Part shown: piece by piece, positions 25,787 through 34,608 of the stretch
Layout: each line of letters starts with the position of its first letter
Numbering within the stretch: position 1 is the first letter of the stretch
From: Aliiroseovarius halocynthiae
GTDB lineage: Bacteria > Pseudomonadota > Alphaproteobacteria > Rhodobacterales > Rhodobacteraceae
DNA length: 64,000 nt
Reading direction: 5' to 3'
Assembly (NCBI RefSeq): GCF_007004645.1
Contig: NZ_ML660021.1
Span: forward strand, 124,001 to 188,000
Position numbers and translations under genes: made by a program
Notes under the pieces: model-generated
Seen by the model: only the letters and a program-made list of their open reading frames with translations
The model's database searches: none
Told to the model about the DNA's origin: nothing

Positions 25787-26444
25787 AGCCCGAGCCTCGG
25801 ATGGTGCGAATAACGGTATCCCCAAAGGGCTTTTCGATCTTTGCGCGCAGACGGCTGATATGGGTCTCAACAACGCTGCTTGTTGGGTCGAAATTCATAC
25901 TCCAAACGCGCTCTAACAGCATCGTACGAGTCTGCACCCGGCCTTTCGAACGGACGAACACTTCCAGCAACAGAAACTCTTTGGGATTCAAGTCAACGGC
26001 TTGCCCCTGGCGCGTGCAGATGCGTTTGTGAAGGTCAATTGTAATATCCCCGGCTTCCAGAAGTGCACTTTCCTTTTCTGAACTGCTGCGGCGTCTGGTG
26101 ACTGCTTCAATCCGCGCACTGAGTTCACTAAAAGCAAAGGGCTTTACCAGATAGTCGTCTCCGCCAGCCTGAAGCCCTTCAACGCGGTTTTCGATCTCCC
26201 CCAGTGCTGTTAGAAAAATCGCTGGGGCTGTCACCTTGGCCTGCCGTAGGGCTTTCAGTACCGACAGGCCATCGAGGCCGGGAACCATACGGTCAAGGAT
26301 CAGTGCGTCATAGGGCTGGGTGGTCGCGGCGATCAGTGCATCCTTGCCATCAGCAAAAAGGTCTACCACGTGGCCTGCTTCGTTTAGCCCCTGTTCGATC
26401 CAAGGACCGAGCGTTGTATCATCTTCAAGAACCAACAAGCGCAT
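25767..26444 (-). CDS. OmpR-family response regulator
   Basis: A 225-residue regulator with a complete receiver domain (acidic pair at residues 8-9, phospho-acceptor Asp51 in LILDRMVPG, Lys in YLVKPFA) and a winged-helix domain ending RTIRGSGYVFESA. It is the first gene of the two-component operon; its 3' end runs into the kinase start. The gap upstream (26445-26725) should hold its promoter. Targets are unknown; the pectinacetylesterase operon next door is a candidate only by position. Confidence 0.93.
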   Translation of the reverse strand: MRLLVLEDDTTLGPWIEQGLNEAGHVVDLFADGKDALIAATTQPYDALILDRMVPGLDGLSVLKALRQAKVTAPAIFLTALGEIENRVEGLQAGGDDYLVKPFAFSELSARIEAVTRRRSSSEKESALLEAGDITIDLHKRICTRQGQAVDLNPKEFLLLEVFVRSKGRVQTRTMLLERVWSMNFDPTSSVVETHISRLRAKIEKPFGDTVIRTIRGSGYVFESA

Positions 26445-26647
26445 TTGTTTGCCCTTCCTGCCTGGTTACCAGCTGCTGGGTGGCATTTCGAACTGGTTTG
26501 CCGATCTTAAGCAGTTTGGTCAATCCATATGTCTGAAAGCCAGTATGCCCGTTGTGAACATGTTTCTGCATGCTGGTGTTTTGCACACGAAAATCACACT
26601 GCGTTAGAAGTATCGCTTATGCCCGAGACGATACTATTGATTTGAAT

Positions 26648-26714
26648 GCCGCGCCAAGCGCCGCAAAAAAGGTGATCTCCCAGCCTTTTTGCGAGCATTT
26701 GGCGCGGCTTTTTT
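26648..26714 (+). terminator. Long hairpin with T-run, oriented for plus-strand transcripts
   Basis: GCCGCGCCAAGCGCCGCAAA (26648 on) pairs with an almost perfect reverse copy ending at 26708, and six T follow at 26709-26714. The stem is about 25 bases. As written, the T-run suits plus-strand transcription, although the flanking genes are both on the minus strand; inner A/T runs (AAAAAAGG and CCTTTTT) could also serve the minus-strand gene that ends at 26726. Confidence 0.6.
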
Positions 26715-26725
26715 CATTTCTGACC

Positions 26726-27895
26726 TCAGTCTTCGTCTTCGAACGTTACGGTATAGCTCGGCTCACCACAGTTTTCGCAAAGCACATTCTTTACGTTTTC
26801 ATGTGCGACGACGGAATTGATCCATTCAAGAACTGGTGTGCCATCTGACTGGTAGGTGTACAGGCGATCCAGCACATATGGCTTACCATTGTTTTGCAGC
26901 GAGTGATTCAGGATGCCGTCGTAGAACCCTCCGATAATGTTCTCGGCCTCACCGCCTGCGGTGTATGTGCGGAAGTTGCTGACGTTGTCGTTAATGTATG
27001 TCTGAGCCGTTTTGATCCGTGCAAACACATTCGGTTCATCTACTCCCAAAGCCTGTAGGAAATATGCTTGGGTATAGTCATGTGCGATGTTGAGTTGGTG
27101 GAAGTTGATGTCAGGATTGAGTTGTGCTGCTCGAACATAGATATCTTCAAATGACAGTTTCCCATCCGCCAGGCTTTCGAAGCCTTTTACCTGCTTGAAC
27201 ACGTTTCTGGTTCCCCAGTTTTCGAAGGCTAGATCAAGCTCGTCGTCAACCCTGTACCCGCCGGCACCGTCGGCAACGTGAGATACTTTGGCGTTCTCAT
27301 ATCGTTGGGCAATAATGTGTGTATAGAGCGGCGAAGGAATAGCTCCAGCACTCCATCCCATAATTGTGATATCCTTGGCATCTGGGAATGTGCTTTGTGC
27401 CCATTCAATTCCCGCCATCGCGTTCCCAAAGCCCTTGTGCAGAACCTGGTATTCTTTGGAAGAACCGTCTTCGACTTGGGTCTGGTATGTAATGGTGTTG
27501 TCACCCAAGGAAACATCACCATTACATGTTGGCAGGACAATGAAACTATAGTCTGACAGCGGGTTTTGCGGGTTGTTCAGGTCAAAAATGCCGCCATCTT
27601 CAGTAGGATCCCCCTCCAAAGTGGAGTTCGCTTCATAGTTGGAATATTCGTTTTCTTGGTCACAACTACCTCCGCTCCAACACGCGCCGCCACCGGGAAA
27701 GATCACAGCAAGTTTGCTGGGGTTGGCTGCGCGAGCCCAGAACGAATAGTCCGATCCGTCAGCGCAACCCGGTGCGTTTGTAGGAATGATGTTGCGCCAT
27801 TCGCTTGATTGCGCCCATACCGCTGACGTGCTGGTAAGCATTACCGTAAGTGCAATAGCGGTTGTGCGAGCTGGAGTTTGAGAAATGTTTATCAC
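26726..27895 (-). CDS. Exported pectinacetylesterase/Notum-family serine esterase
   Basis: A 389-residue secreted protein with a signal peptide (cleavage after VWAQ near residue 29). The oxyanion-hole segment FPGGGACWSGGSC near 65-77 and the nucleophile motif MGWSAGA near residue 180 are those of the PAE/Notum family of carboxylester hydrolases, which remove acyl or acetyl groups from polysaccharides or lipidated proteins. Paired Cys suggest disulfides. Possible substrates are acetylated algal or plant polymers; this is inference. The gene is the last of a minus-strand run that includes the VTT/LssY and GT2 genes, separated from them by ~330 bases, and its GC is lower than that of the phosphonate locus. 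Confidence 0.82.
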   Translation of the reverse strand: MINISQTPARTTAIALTVMLTSTSAVWAQSSEWRNIIPTNAPGCADGSDYSFWARAANPSKLAVIFPGGGACWSGGSCDQENEYSNYEANSTLEGDPTEDGGIFDLNNPQNPLSDYSFIVLPTCNGDVSLGDNTITYQTQVEDGSSKEYQVLHKGFGNAMAGIEWAQSTFPDAKDITIMGWSAGAIPSPLYTHIIAQRYENAKVSHVADGAGGYRVDDELDLAFENWGTRNVFKQVKGFESLADGKLSFEDIYVRAAQLNPDINFHQLNIAHDYTQAYFLQALGVDEPNVFARIKTAQTYINDNVSNFRTYTAGGEAENIIGGFYDGILNHSLQNNGKPYVLDRLYTYQSDGTPVLEWINSVVAHENVKNVLCENCGEPSYTVTFEDED

Positions 27896-27984
27896 TGCTG
27901 TGTCCTTTCGGGGGGGTGGTTATTGGGGGATGGAGCCGCAGGTCTTAGTCCCAGAGACATAACGAAGAGGTGTGGTGTCGCACG

Positions 27985-28182
27985 TCACGCATGCACAGCC
28001 CCATCGCCAGTCTGGGACGCGCCAAGCGGTGCGGACAGAACGCCCGCATCTGGGGGCAAGGGGACGACCCGTGCGAGATGCAGTGGCGAAAAGCCCGCGT
28101 TGGTAAGTAAGAACTTGACTTGCATGGAAGATACCCGCGGCTCCTGAGTGGTGATGAGCACTATATCGGGACCAATTCTCAC
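27985..28182 (-). CDS. Possible small protein of 65 residues
   Basis: A GTG start at 28182 has AGGAAG a few bases upstream, and the frame runs 65 codons with about two thirds G/C at third positions. It begins 40 bases below the VTT/LssY gene on the same strand. The peptide reads like a folded fragment (GPDIVLITTQEPR, then VKFLLTNAGF), but I do not recognise a family. It fills the only part of the 27896-28222 gap with coding character. Confidence 0.35.
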   Translation of the reverse strand: MRIGPDIVLITTQEPRVSSMQVKFLLTNAGFSPLHLARVVPLPPDAGVLSAPLGASQTGDGAVHA

Positions 28183-28222
28183 ATCTTCCTGTGGTCTGGC
28201 TTACATTTTTGTAAGCTTGCAT

Positions 28223-29551
28223 TCAGGAGGCGGTGGCAGGCGTGATGTTCAGACATTCAATCGCTTCAGGCGAAATGGTAGCCCAACGGTCAGCCACTAT
28301 CAGGATGCGCCCATCTGTCTGAAAGTCAGCGAGCACACCGTCAGAAACAGCATCGCCCAACCCAGCGTATCCAACAACTTCGAACCGGTTGCTGTTTTCG
28401 ATCTGCGGCGCCAGCAAATCCCGCGACAGATCCACACGCGGATCGATGTCATGCAAAAGCACGGGCAGCTGGCGATAATACTTGATAGCGAGTTCGTCAT
28501 CCCGGCTGATTGCGCCAAATGAAACATCGTTACCAAAATCCCACCACCGGATGTGCTCACGTGTCTTGAGCGTTCCGGGCATCTGGAAGGCGCTGTTGGC
28601 TGGCTGACCGGATAGAAGCAGTTCGGACACGGGTGGAGTTTTATGGGCGAGCAACCTGACGAAGCTAACGATTGTAATTCTACTTCTTGAAAATGTGAGA
28701 TTTTGGTGCCAGCCGAGATCGTCCATCAACTCGGCTCCGGAGGCCTTGGAAATCAGAATCACATTAACAGGCTGGGGTAAATGCAAACTGGTTTCACCGG
28801 GGTGCACAAGCAGGGGGTGATTGGGAATGTCACAGACCGACCGGATCACCGGGGCCGGGTGGATCGCTCTGCCGTGGGTATTAAGCACAAAGAAGTAGGC
28901 CACATTGCTAGCCAGAAACAATGCGATCGCCGCTCCAGCCGCCTTGAGTGCACGCATGAAATAGCCGGCTTCACTGCGCCGCCAAACATAGACGCTGCTG
29001 CCCAGCAACAGAATTAGAAGCACTATGGTTCCAATATGATCGGTCACGAATGGTGCAATTTGGGAAAAGCCCTGAAGACCCACCGCCCCAAGAAGGATAA
29101 ACTGCCCAACGCCTATCAGCACACCGATTGCGGCGGCGGGTGCAAAGTGCGAGGCCTTCATAGACATGGAGCCAGCGAGGAATGGCGTCACCCATGCGGT
29201 CGGCCCAAGCAATCTGGATAAGATTACAAACGCTGCTCCACGCCGCTTCAGCGCGTCTTTGGCGCGACGCCAGGCACGACGACGTTTGAGCCGGTTCAGA
29301 TAGCGCAAGGAAAGACGCGCCCCATAATGCCTTCCGATCGCATAGCTGGAAATGTCACCAGCCCATGCGCAGAACAGCACAATGAACGCGGGCCAGATCT
29401 GTCCATTTGCCGCCCAAACTGCACCCGCTGTCAGGAATGCTGCCTCGCCAAACACGAAAAAGCCTACTCCGATCAGTGTGTCGCAAAATGCCACAACCCC
29501 AAGCAGAAGATAGCCAGGAAAACTGGTTGCAAAGCCTAGAAGCTCGCCCAT
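28223..29551 (-). CDS. DedA/VTT membrane protein with LssY-like C-terminal domain
   Basis: A 442-residue fusion. Residues 1-200 are a VTT (DedA/SNARE-associated) domain with its hallmark motifs FGEAAFLTAG and SRLLGPTAWVTPFLAG; a further helix near 195-225 follows. The C-terminal ~200 residues lie outside the membrane and resemble the LssY C-terminal domain (DDLGWHQN, REHIRWWDFG). VTT domains act in lipid scrambling or carrier-lipid recycling; LssY-type domains accompany lipid phosphatases. It follows a GT2 gene by 11 bases, so a role in an envelope glycan or lipid is likely, though not specified. Confidence 0.82.
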   Translation of the reverse strand: MGELLGFATSFPGYLLLGVVAFCDTLIGVGFFVFGEAAFLTAGAVWAANGQIWPAFIVLFCAWAGDISSYAIGRHYGARLSLRYLNRLKRRRAWRRAKDALKRRGAAFVILSRLLGPTAWVTPFLAGSMSMKASHFAPAAAIGVLIGVGQFILLGAVGLQGFSQIAPFVTDHIGTIVLLILLLGSSVYVWRRSEAGYFMRALKAAGAAIALFLASNVAYFFVLNTHGRAIHPAPVIRSVCDIPNHPLLVHPGETSLHLPQPVNVILISKASGAELMDDLGWHQNLTFSRSRITIVSFVRLLAHKTPPVSELLLSGQPANSAFQMPGTLKTREHIRWWDFGNDVSFGAISRDDELAIKYYRQLPVLLHDIDPRVDLSRDLLAPQIENSNRFEVVGYAGLGDAVSDGVLADFQTDGRILIVADRWATISPEAIECLNITPATAS

Positions 29552-29561
29552 TGTTCAATTC

Positions 29562-30296
29562 TCAGCGGTAATGCCCAAAAGCGTAGGGAATTTCCTGATT
29601 GCGCAACTCACCGACGAAAAACCGCCGCACGTTTGCCCGCAAATATACCAACCCGGTGGTAAAGAAGCCATCCTGCTGTAACCGGCGAGGATCAAAACGG
29701 AATTTTGGCTCCAGAACCGCGACTTTTCGCTTCTCGATGTGGTGCGCTTTAAGCACGTAGTTGCAGTCCTCACAAAGATTCAACTGCTCGTCAAAGCCTC
29801 CGATCTGTCGGTGCATACTTGGCGTGGAAAACAGGCAAGCGCCAATCGCAGTTGGAAAGAAGCGCGAAGTTGCGCGTATCCCTGCATTGAATAATGCGAA
29901 GCCGATCCGATAATGCAAACCCAAACCTTCTGCTGACATGCAGACCACGCCAACTTCGGCAGCACTCTGATCCAGACTTTGGACGGCCCGTTCAAGGAAC
30001 TCGGGCGAGAGGCGCGTGTCGGCATCCAAGAAAAGCAGTCGTTTGCCTCGTGCAAGGTTGGCTCCCACATTGCGCCCTAGGCTGACGCCCCGCTTCTTCA
30101 TTTCGACAATCCGATAGTTAGCGAAGAAGGCTGAAGCTTCTCGGGATCGTGCAAGGGTCTCGTCGTCACTGTTGCTATCCACATGGATGACTTCGAAATT
30201 CACCCAAGATTGAGCAGCAAGATCCTCCAGTAGAAACGGCAAACGCTGTTGCTCGTTCAACGTAATGATGATGATAGAAAGGGCTGGTTCCGTCAT
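29562..30296 (-). CDS. Glycosyltransferase family 2
   Basis: A GT-A fold transferase of about 244 residues. The start is ATG 30296 (TEPALSIIIITLNEQ), with AGGAAA seven bases upstream; the frame begins earlier but lacks a site. The nucleotide-sugar DxD motif is FLDADTRL near 95, and HVDSNSDDET near 37 is the first acidic pair. It should move a sugar from a nucleotide donor to a membrane or polymer acceptor. It begins an operon with the VTT/LssY protein and perhaps the esterase. Acceptor unknown. Confidence 0.87.
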   Translation of the reverse strand: MTEPALSIIIITLNEQQRLPFLLEDLAAQSWVNFEVIHVDSNSDDETLARSREASAFFANYRIVEMKKRGVSLGRNVGANLARGKRLLFLDADTRLSPEFLERAVQSLDQSAAEVGVVCMSAEGLGLHYRIGFALFNAGIRATSRFFPTAIGACLFSTPSMHRQIGGFDEQLNLCEDCNYVLKAHHIEKRKVAVLEPKFRFDPRRLQQDGFFTTGLVYLRANVRRFFVGELRNQEIPYAFGHYR

Positions 30297-30487
30297 GATG
30301 GTTTCCTGTGCGTTTCGAGAGAACCCAACGGTCTCTCCAGTCAAGAACCAACAAATGAGATCAACCTCAAAACTGCATTACCTCTGTATTACAGTTTTGT
30401 ATGATTTCCCTGACAGAGGGGGTTGATAGCCGAGTATAGTGGTGATCATTTTTCTTGTTTTGCAGACTGAGGCGAGGTCCAGTGCTA

Positions 30488-31231
30488 TCAGTCCTGATCA
30501 ACCCGCGGCTGCAACTTCATGAAGCGGATCAACGCTTCCTCCTTCGTGGCGGCACCTAGCTTTAACCGGGCATTTTTGACGTATAATCGGATGCTTGCTT
30601 CGCTTAGGCCAAGTTGGCCCGCGATCGCCTTGGGGCGCAGCCCTTTGGCGATCAATTCAAGCACCTGGTACTCGCGCGCACTTAGTCGTCGACGGGGTGC
30701 TTTCCATGCGTCGGCACGACGCAGACTTTCGATCTTGCGATGGGCAATCTGGCAGAAGGCTTGCAACTGGTCCGCAAGCGGCATCACGCTGCGCTCGAAA
30801 TCATGCCGTTTCATGTCATTGCCAAACAAAAAACCGCCATGCTGTCCTGACCCTACCAGACAGCACGGTATGCCCAGCCCGATGGTCCAGTTATATCGTG
30901 CCATCTCGGCAACATAGGTGCGGGTATAGTCATCGATGAAATCCCGATGTTGTTCCAAAAACTCGATGCCCAGCTTGGTGGGTTCAAACGTGGCACAGCA
31001 ATATGACACAAAGGGTTCGCGAAAGGCGGGATTTTGAACCTCATCCTTGGGCCAATCTTCGGGCAAGTTGGACAGGATAAACCAGTTGGGAACAGGGCCG
31101 TCATCGCGAATGATGTAAAGGGCGTGCTGGATGCCGTGACGGGACATCGCGTCAACAATGATGTGCCACAGCTTGTCCAGCGACCCTGTGATCTCAAGCT
31201 TATAGGCGGCTTCCAGTAAATCTCGGTTCAT
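30488..31231 (-). CDS. Solo LuxR-family regulator with autoinducer-binding-like domain
   Basis: A 247-residue protein. Residues ~15-165 have the LuxR acyl-homoserine-lactone pocket fold, and residues 180-245 the GerE HTH (RLSAREYQVLELIAKGLRPKA). Compared with the classical pocket, the first Trp is kept (PEDW), but Tyr, Asp and the second Trp are replaced: the DP pair is EP in FREPFV, and EPTKL stands where PxxW is expected. No luxI-type synthase is in the window. It probably senses another ligand or a partner's signal. It diverges from the vWA gene, with a palindrome between. Shine-Dalgarno is weak. Confidence 0.82.
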   Translation of the reverse strand: MNRDLLEAAYKLEITGSLDKLWHIIVDAMSRHGIQHALYIIRDDGPVPNWFILSNLPEDWPKDEVQNPAFREPFVSYCCATFEPTKLGIEFLEQHRDFIDDYTRTYVAEMARYNWTIGLGIPCCLVGSGQHGGFLFGNDMKRHDFERSVMPLADQLQAFCQIAHRKIESLRRADAWKAPRRRLSAREYQVLELIAKGLRPKAIAGQLGLSEASIRLYVKNARLKLGAATKEEALIRFMKLQPRVDQD

Positions 31232-31237
31232 TCATTT

Positions 31238-31249
31238 TTGATATATCAA
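31238..31249. promoter_or_regulatory. Palindrome TTGATATATCAA between luxR-type and vWA genes
   Basis: A perfect 12-base inverted repeat, with a second TTGAT half-site in direct continuation (31252-31256), lies 7 bases upstream of the LuxR-type start and about 70 bases ahead of the vWA start. It may be the operator of the LuxR-type protein acting on both divergent promoters. The spacing does not fit an FNR box. Confidence 0.4.
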
Positions 31250-31319
31250 TTTTGATAAATTGCCAATCGGGGCGGTGATCCTGATCATTTCGGGAAAATT
31301 CTTGAGGAGTCATATAGGT

Positions 31320-33671
31320 ATGGCATTTGTGACGAGTGCGCGCCGCTGGGGCGCGGGGGCAATGCTCGGCGCTTTGGTGGCGTCTGCCGGGACGGTGCAG
31401 GCGCAGGACGATCTGATGGTGGTTTTCGATGCGTCCGGGTCCATGTGGGGACAGGTCGGCGGACAAGCCAAGATCGAAATTGCACGGTCTGTTTTCGCGG
31501 ACATCTCTGGGGATTGGCTGGGCTCGGGCCAGTCGGTTGGCTTGATCGCTTATGGCCATCGTCGCAAAGGGGATTGTTCGGACATCGAAATGCTCAGCCC
31601 GCCGTCCACCGGCGCCACCGCTGGCTTGGCCGGGATCGTGCAGGGGCTTTCCCCGCGCGGCAAGACGCCGTTGACGCAGGCCGTGCGCATGGCGGCGGAA
31701 GAGCTGAAATACACAGAAAACGCGGCGACCGTCGTTTTGCTGACGGATGGGAAAGAGACCTGCAATCTGGACCCTTGTGCCGTAGGTGCCGAGTTGGAGC
31801 AGTTGGGCGTTAACTTCACCGCTCATGTCGTCGGGTTCGATATTCGCGAACAGGCAGAGAAGGCGCAGCTTCAATGTCTGGCGCAGGCGACGGGTGGGCG
31901 CTACGTCGATGCGCGCGACGCCAAATCTTTGGCGGACGCTCTGAGCAGTGTTTCAGGTGCGCCAGACGAGCCCACGGGAACTTTACCTGTTCGGCTCACA
32001 CTTACCATGGCTGCTGGCACTGTACGGCCAGCCTCTGTGACACTTGGCGCCCGGAACGCAGAAACTGGCGAAATGATCGAGCTGGCAAAGCTTGACGGTG
32101 CAGATCAGGTGATCTCGGGCGTGAATGTCAACCTTCCTGCCGGTGTCTGGGCGTTCACCGCTAATGGCGACGGCGGCAACGGCGAGATCAAGGTCGCGCT
32201 GTCCGAGGCCACTGAAGAAATCGCCATTCCCTTCAAGGCAAACAACGGGTTATTCGAACTGCAAGCTGAAGGGCCGTTCCTGACAGATGGCACGATTTCG
32301 GTACAGGTACGCAGTTTGACGACATTGCAACAGAATGCGACCTATAATGTGATGCTCTTCATTGGTGGCGCGACGGAGTTTGACCAACACATCACCTACA
32401 GCTATCGCTTCGGATTTGATGACGAAACGACCGAGCATAACTTCTTCCCGTGGGAATACGGTCTGCCTGCAGGTGAGTACGAAATCCTTGTGTTGCAAGA
32501 CGGCACCTATGATTTGAGTGAGAACCTTGGACGGATTTCGGTGGAGCTGTTTGAAACGGGGGCCGATCTCCAGCCAAGCGAAGACGCTGCGGATGCTGCG
32601 TCGAGTGCGCAGTCTCAGCCTTCGATTGCACAACTTGTGGACCCCGTAAGGGCCGGTATGAGCGGTGCGTTGCTGGTCAGTGGCCCATTCTGGGCGAATG
32701 ACGAGGTGCTGTTCATCGGCCTGGACGGTCAAGAGACACAGTCATCTTTGATTACAGATGATGGATCTGTTCTGGTCCCGCCGGGGCTTGAGGGCGGCGT
32801 CTATCGGTTGGAGCTTTACCGCGAAGACGGCAGCAGGCACCATCTTGAAGTGGTCGACATCCTGCCCCAAGATCCGCAATCTACGGTTTCTGCCGAGGAC
32901 CAATTCGAAGACACCGGCGCGATGTTGAGTCCCGAGGAACTGGCCGCCGAAAATGGCGGGCAAGAGATCCCGTTTTCCGTCTGGAAAGCTTGTGACGGCG
33001 ATATCCCGTGTCGTGTGCTGGACAAGCGCGTTGGCTTGGAATGGGCGCTGCCTTTGGATTGGATCAGCGAAGAGCCGTTTTACTATGTCACTGCCGCCGG
33101 TGCACAAGCAGAGTACCCCACCGTACACATGGCACGCGCTCGCAACGGCGCCATGTTGGTTGCCTTGAACCCGCGCCAGTGGGATACGCAAACAGGCCCA
33201 TGCGAGGACGTTCCACAAGGGATGCTGTGCCGAGATGAAACCGAAGTGGTGCGCGATCTTGCAGATTATGCGCTGATTAGGGACAGCCTGCTGGGTGTAT
33301 TCCCTTCTGCATTGGGCGATCTTCCTTTGGGGCGCAGCTGGACCATCGAGGACAAGGCGCTGGGGCAGCAGATCGGCCTGCTGAAGTTCGAGCAACCCGA
33401 GGAACGTGCAGCCAACGTGAAGGCGCTTTTAAAGCTTTCGGATTCCGTGCTGTTGGGGATCAGCGACAGTCCGATTGTCGAAGCCGAGCTTGCGCTGAAT
33501 TGGGGAGACGACGCAAAAATCGGATACATCGATGGGACATTCGATGTGAACGGCGTAAGCATTGCGCTGTCGCTTTCGCGGCCCAGCGGCTGGGATGGGA
33601 CGTCCAACCAATGGTCAGGACAGATCCTCAACATGAAAAGCAACCGTGGCGCGATTGTCAGGTATTACTAA
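31320..33671 (+). CDS. Exported von Willebrand factor A domain protein
   Basis: A 783-residue periplasmic protein with a signal peptide (cleavage after VQAQ near 30). The vWA domain covers residues ~32-210 and has a full MIDAS site: FDASGSMWG, KTPLTQAV and LLTDGKETC. Beyond it come several beta-rich Ig-like segments (for example LPVRLTLTMAAGTVRPASV near 225) and a C-terminal region of ~230 residues with paired Cys (WKACDGDIPCRV). It should hold a protein partner through a metal ion. GAGGAG precedes ATG 31320. The next gene starts 10 bases after the stop. I group it with the kinase/phosphatase/FHA genes downstream. Confidence 0.85.
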   Translation: MAFVTSARRWGAGAMLGALVASAGTVQAQDDLMVVFDASGSMWGQVGGQAKIEIARSVFADISGDWLGSGQSVGLIAYGHRRKGDCSDIEMLSPPSTGATAGLAGIVQGLSPRGKTPLTQAVRMAAEELKYTENAATVVLLTDGKETCNLDPCAVGAELEQLGVNFTAHVVGFDIREQAEKAQLQCLAQATGGRYVDARDAKSLADALSSVSGAPDEPTGTLPVRLTLTMAAGTVRPASVTLGARNAETGEMIELAKLDGADQVISGVNVNLPAGVWAFTANGDGGNGEIKVALSEATEEIAIPFKANNGLFELQAEGPFLTDGTISVQVRSLTTLQQNATYNVMLFIGGATEFDQHITYSYRFGFDDETTEHNFFPWEYGLPAGEYEILVLQDGTYDLSENLGRISVELFETGADLQPSEDAADAASSAQSQPSIAQLVDPVRAGMSGALLVSGPFWANDEVLFIGLDGQETQSSLITDDGSVLVPPGLEGGVYRLELYREDGSRHHLEVVDILPQDPQSTVSAEDQFEDTGAMLSPEELAAENGGQEIPFSVWKACDGDIPCRVLDKRVGLEWALPLDWISEEPFYYVTAAGAQAEYPTVHMARARNGAMLVALNPRQWDTQTGPCEDVPQGMLCRDETEVVRDLADYALIRDSLLGVFPSALGDLPLGRSWTIEDKALGQQIGLLKFEQPEERAANVKALLKLSDSVLLGISDSPIVEAELALNWGDDAKIGYIDGTFDVNGVSIALSLSRPSGWDGTSNQWSGQILNMKSNRGAIVRYY

Positions 33672-33681
33672 GGGGATGGAT

Positions 33682-34608
33682 ATGAAGACGTTTCGAACCG
33701 GTATTATATGCGTTTTCGTGCTCCCGGGCTTGGCGCAGTCTGAAGAGCTGCCGCTATACGTCAACCAAGATGGAGAGTTGAGCTTTACGGGCGATATGCT
33801 GTCCGAAGCGCAGATTGCCGACTTGCTTGGGGGGCAGGACGTGGTGGATGCCTTTGGTCAGCCAGTCATGATTGTAAAGGACGCGAAAAGCGGCGCGACG
33901 TCTGCCTCGTACATTTCTCCGGAAATTTACGAACTTGCGCAGACCCCCATGGGAGACGGCGTGATCGAGAACAAACATGATGGCCTGATCTTTGAGGAAC
34001 ACGAAGGCACAGATTTGCGCGAGGATCTCGAGTTCTCGGAAGACGAAGGGACGGATGTGCGCCATGACTTGGACGTCTCAGAGGATGAGGGAGCCGACGC
34101 CGGTGACGATCTGACATTCATCCAAGCCGAGGCATTGGTGGTGTCGAAGGGCTTCGAAGGCCCGGCCGATTTCTATGCGCAAGCAGGTCTTAAGGCCCAC
34201 GTTCCGCAAGACGGCACGTGGGTAATCCACATTGATAGCTCAAACGCTGTCGGTTGCCCGCCCGGTATCGCCGAGGTGGCCGCGTCGCAAGTGGTGCATT
34301 CCGGCGTGACACAGATCCGTTTTAGCGCCCCGCACTGGCGCCCGGCGGATATCAACAGCGATTACGCCCGTTTCGTGTGGACCCCTGTCGGGCGCAATGG
34401 ATATTTCGCCGAGCCGTTCTCAACCGGTGTCGATGCCGCCGGGTCTGGCTTGGCGCTTAGCGTAACCATGGCGCTGTCTGCTTCCTCTGACATGCAAATC
34501 AACATCTGGTCGCGGGTGCTGCTTAAGTTGGCTCCGGCCATGGCTGCCATTGCTGGAGGGTCGGAAACCTGCACCGCCACAATAACCGGACGGTACGTCA
34601 GAAGCTAA
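33682..34608 (+). CDS. Exported protein with acidic tandem repeats, partner of vWA gene
   Basis: A 308-residue protein of unknown family with a signal peptide (cleavage near LAQS/EE). ATG 33682 has AGGGG six bases ahead. After an N-terminal ~100-residue domain come three acidic repeats of about 14 residues with the pattern EGtDlReDLefsED (33991-34119), then a ~150-residue C-terminal domain with Cys and beta-strand character. The repeats could bind Ca2+ or serve as a flexible negatively charged linker near the vWA metal site. It is almost certainly co-transcribed with the vWA gene. Confidence 0.7.
   Translation: MKTFRTGIICVFVLPGLAQSEELPLYVNQDGELSFTGDMLSEAQIADLLGGQDVVDAFGQPVMIVKDAKSGATSASYISPEIYELAQTPMGDGVIENKHDGLIFEEHEGTDLREDLEFSEDEGTDVRHDLDVSEDEGADAGDDLTFIQAEALVVSKGFEGPADFYAQAGLKAHVPQDGTWVIHIDSSNAVGCPPGIAEVAASQVVHSGVTQIRFSAPHWRPADINSDYARFVWTPVGRNGYFAEPFSTGVDAAGSGLALSVTMALSASSDMQINIWSRVLLKLAPAMAAIAGGSETCTATITGRYVRS

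Noticed and set aside
31238-31249. FNR/Anr box reading of TTGATATATCAA
   Set aside because: Only two bases between half-sites; FNR needs four. Kept only as a generic palindrome.
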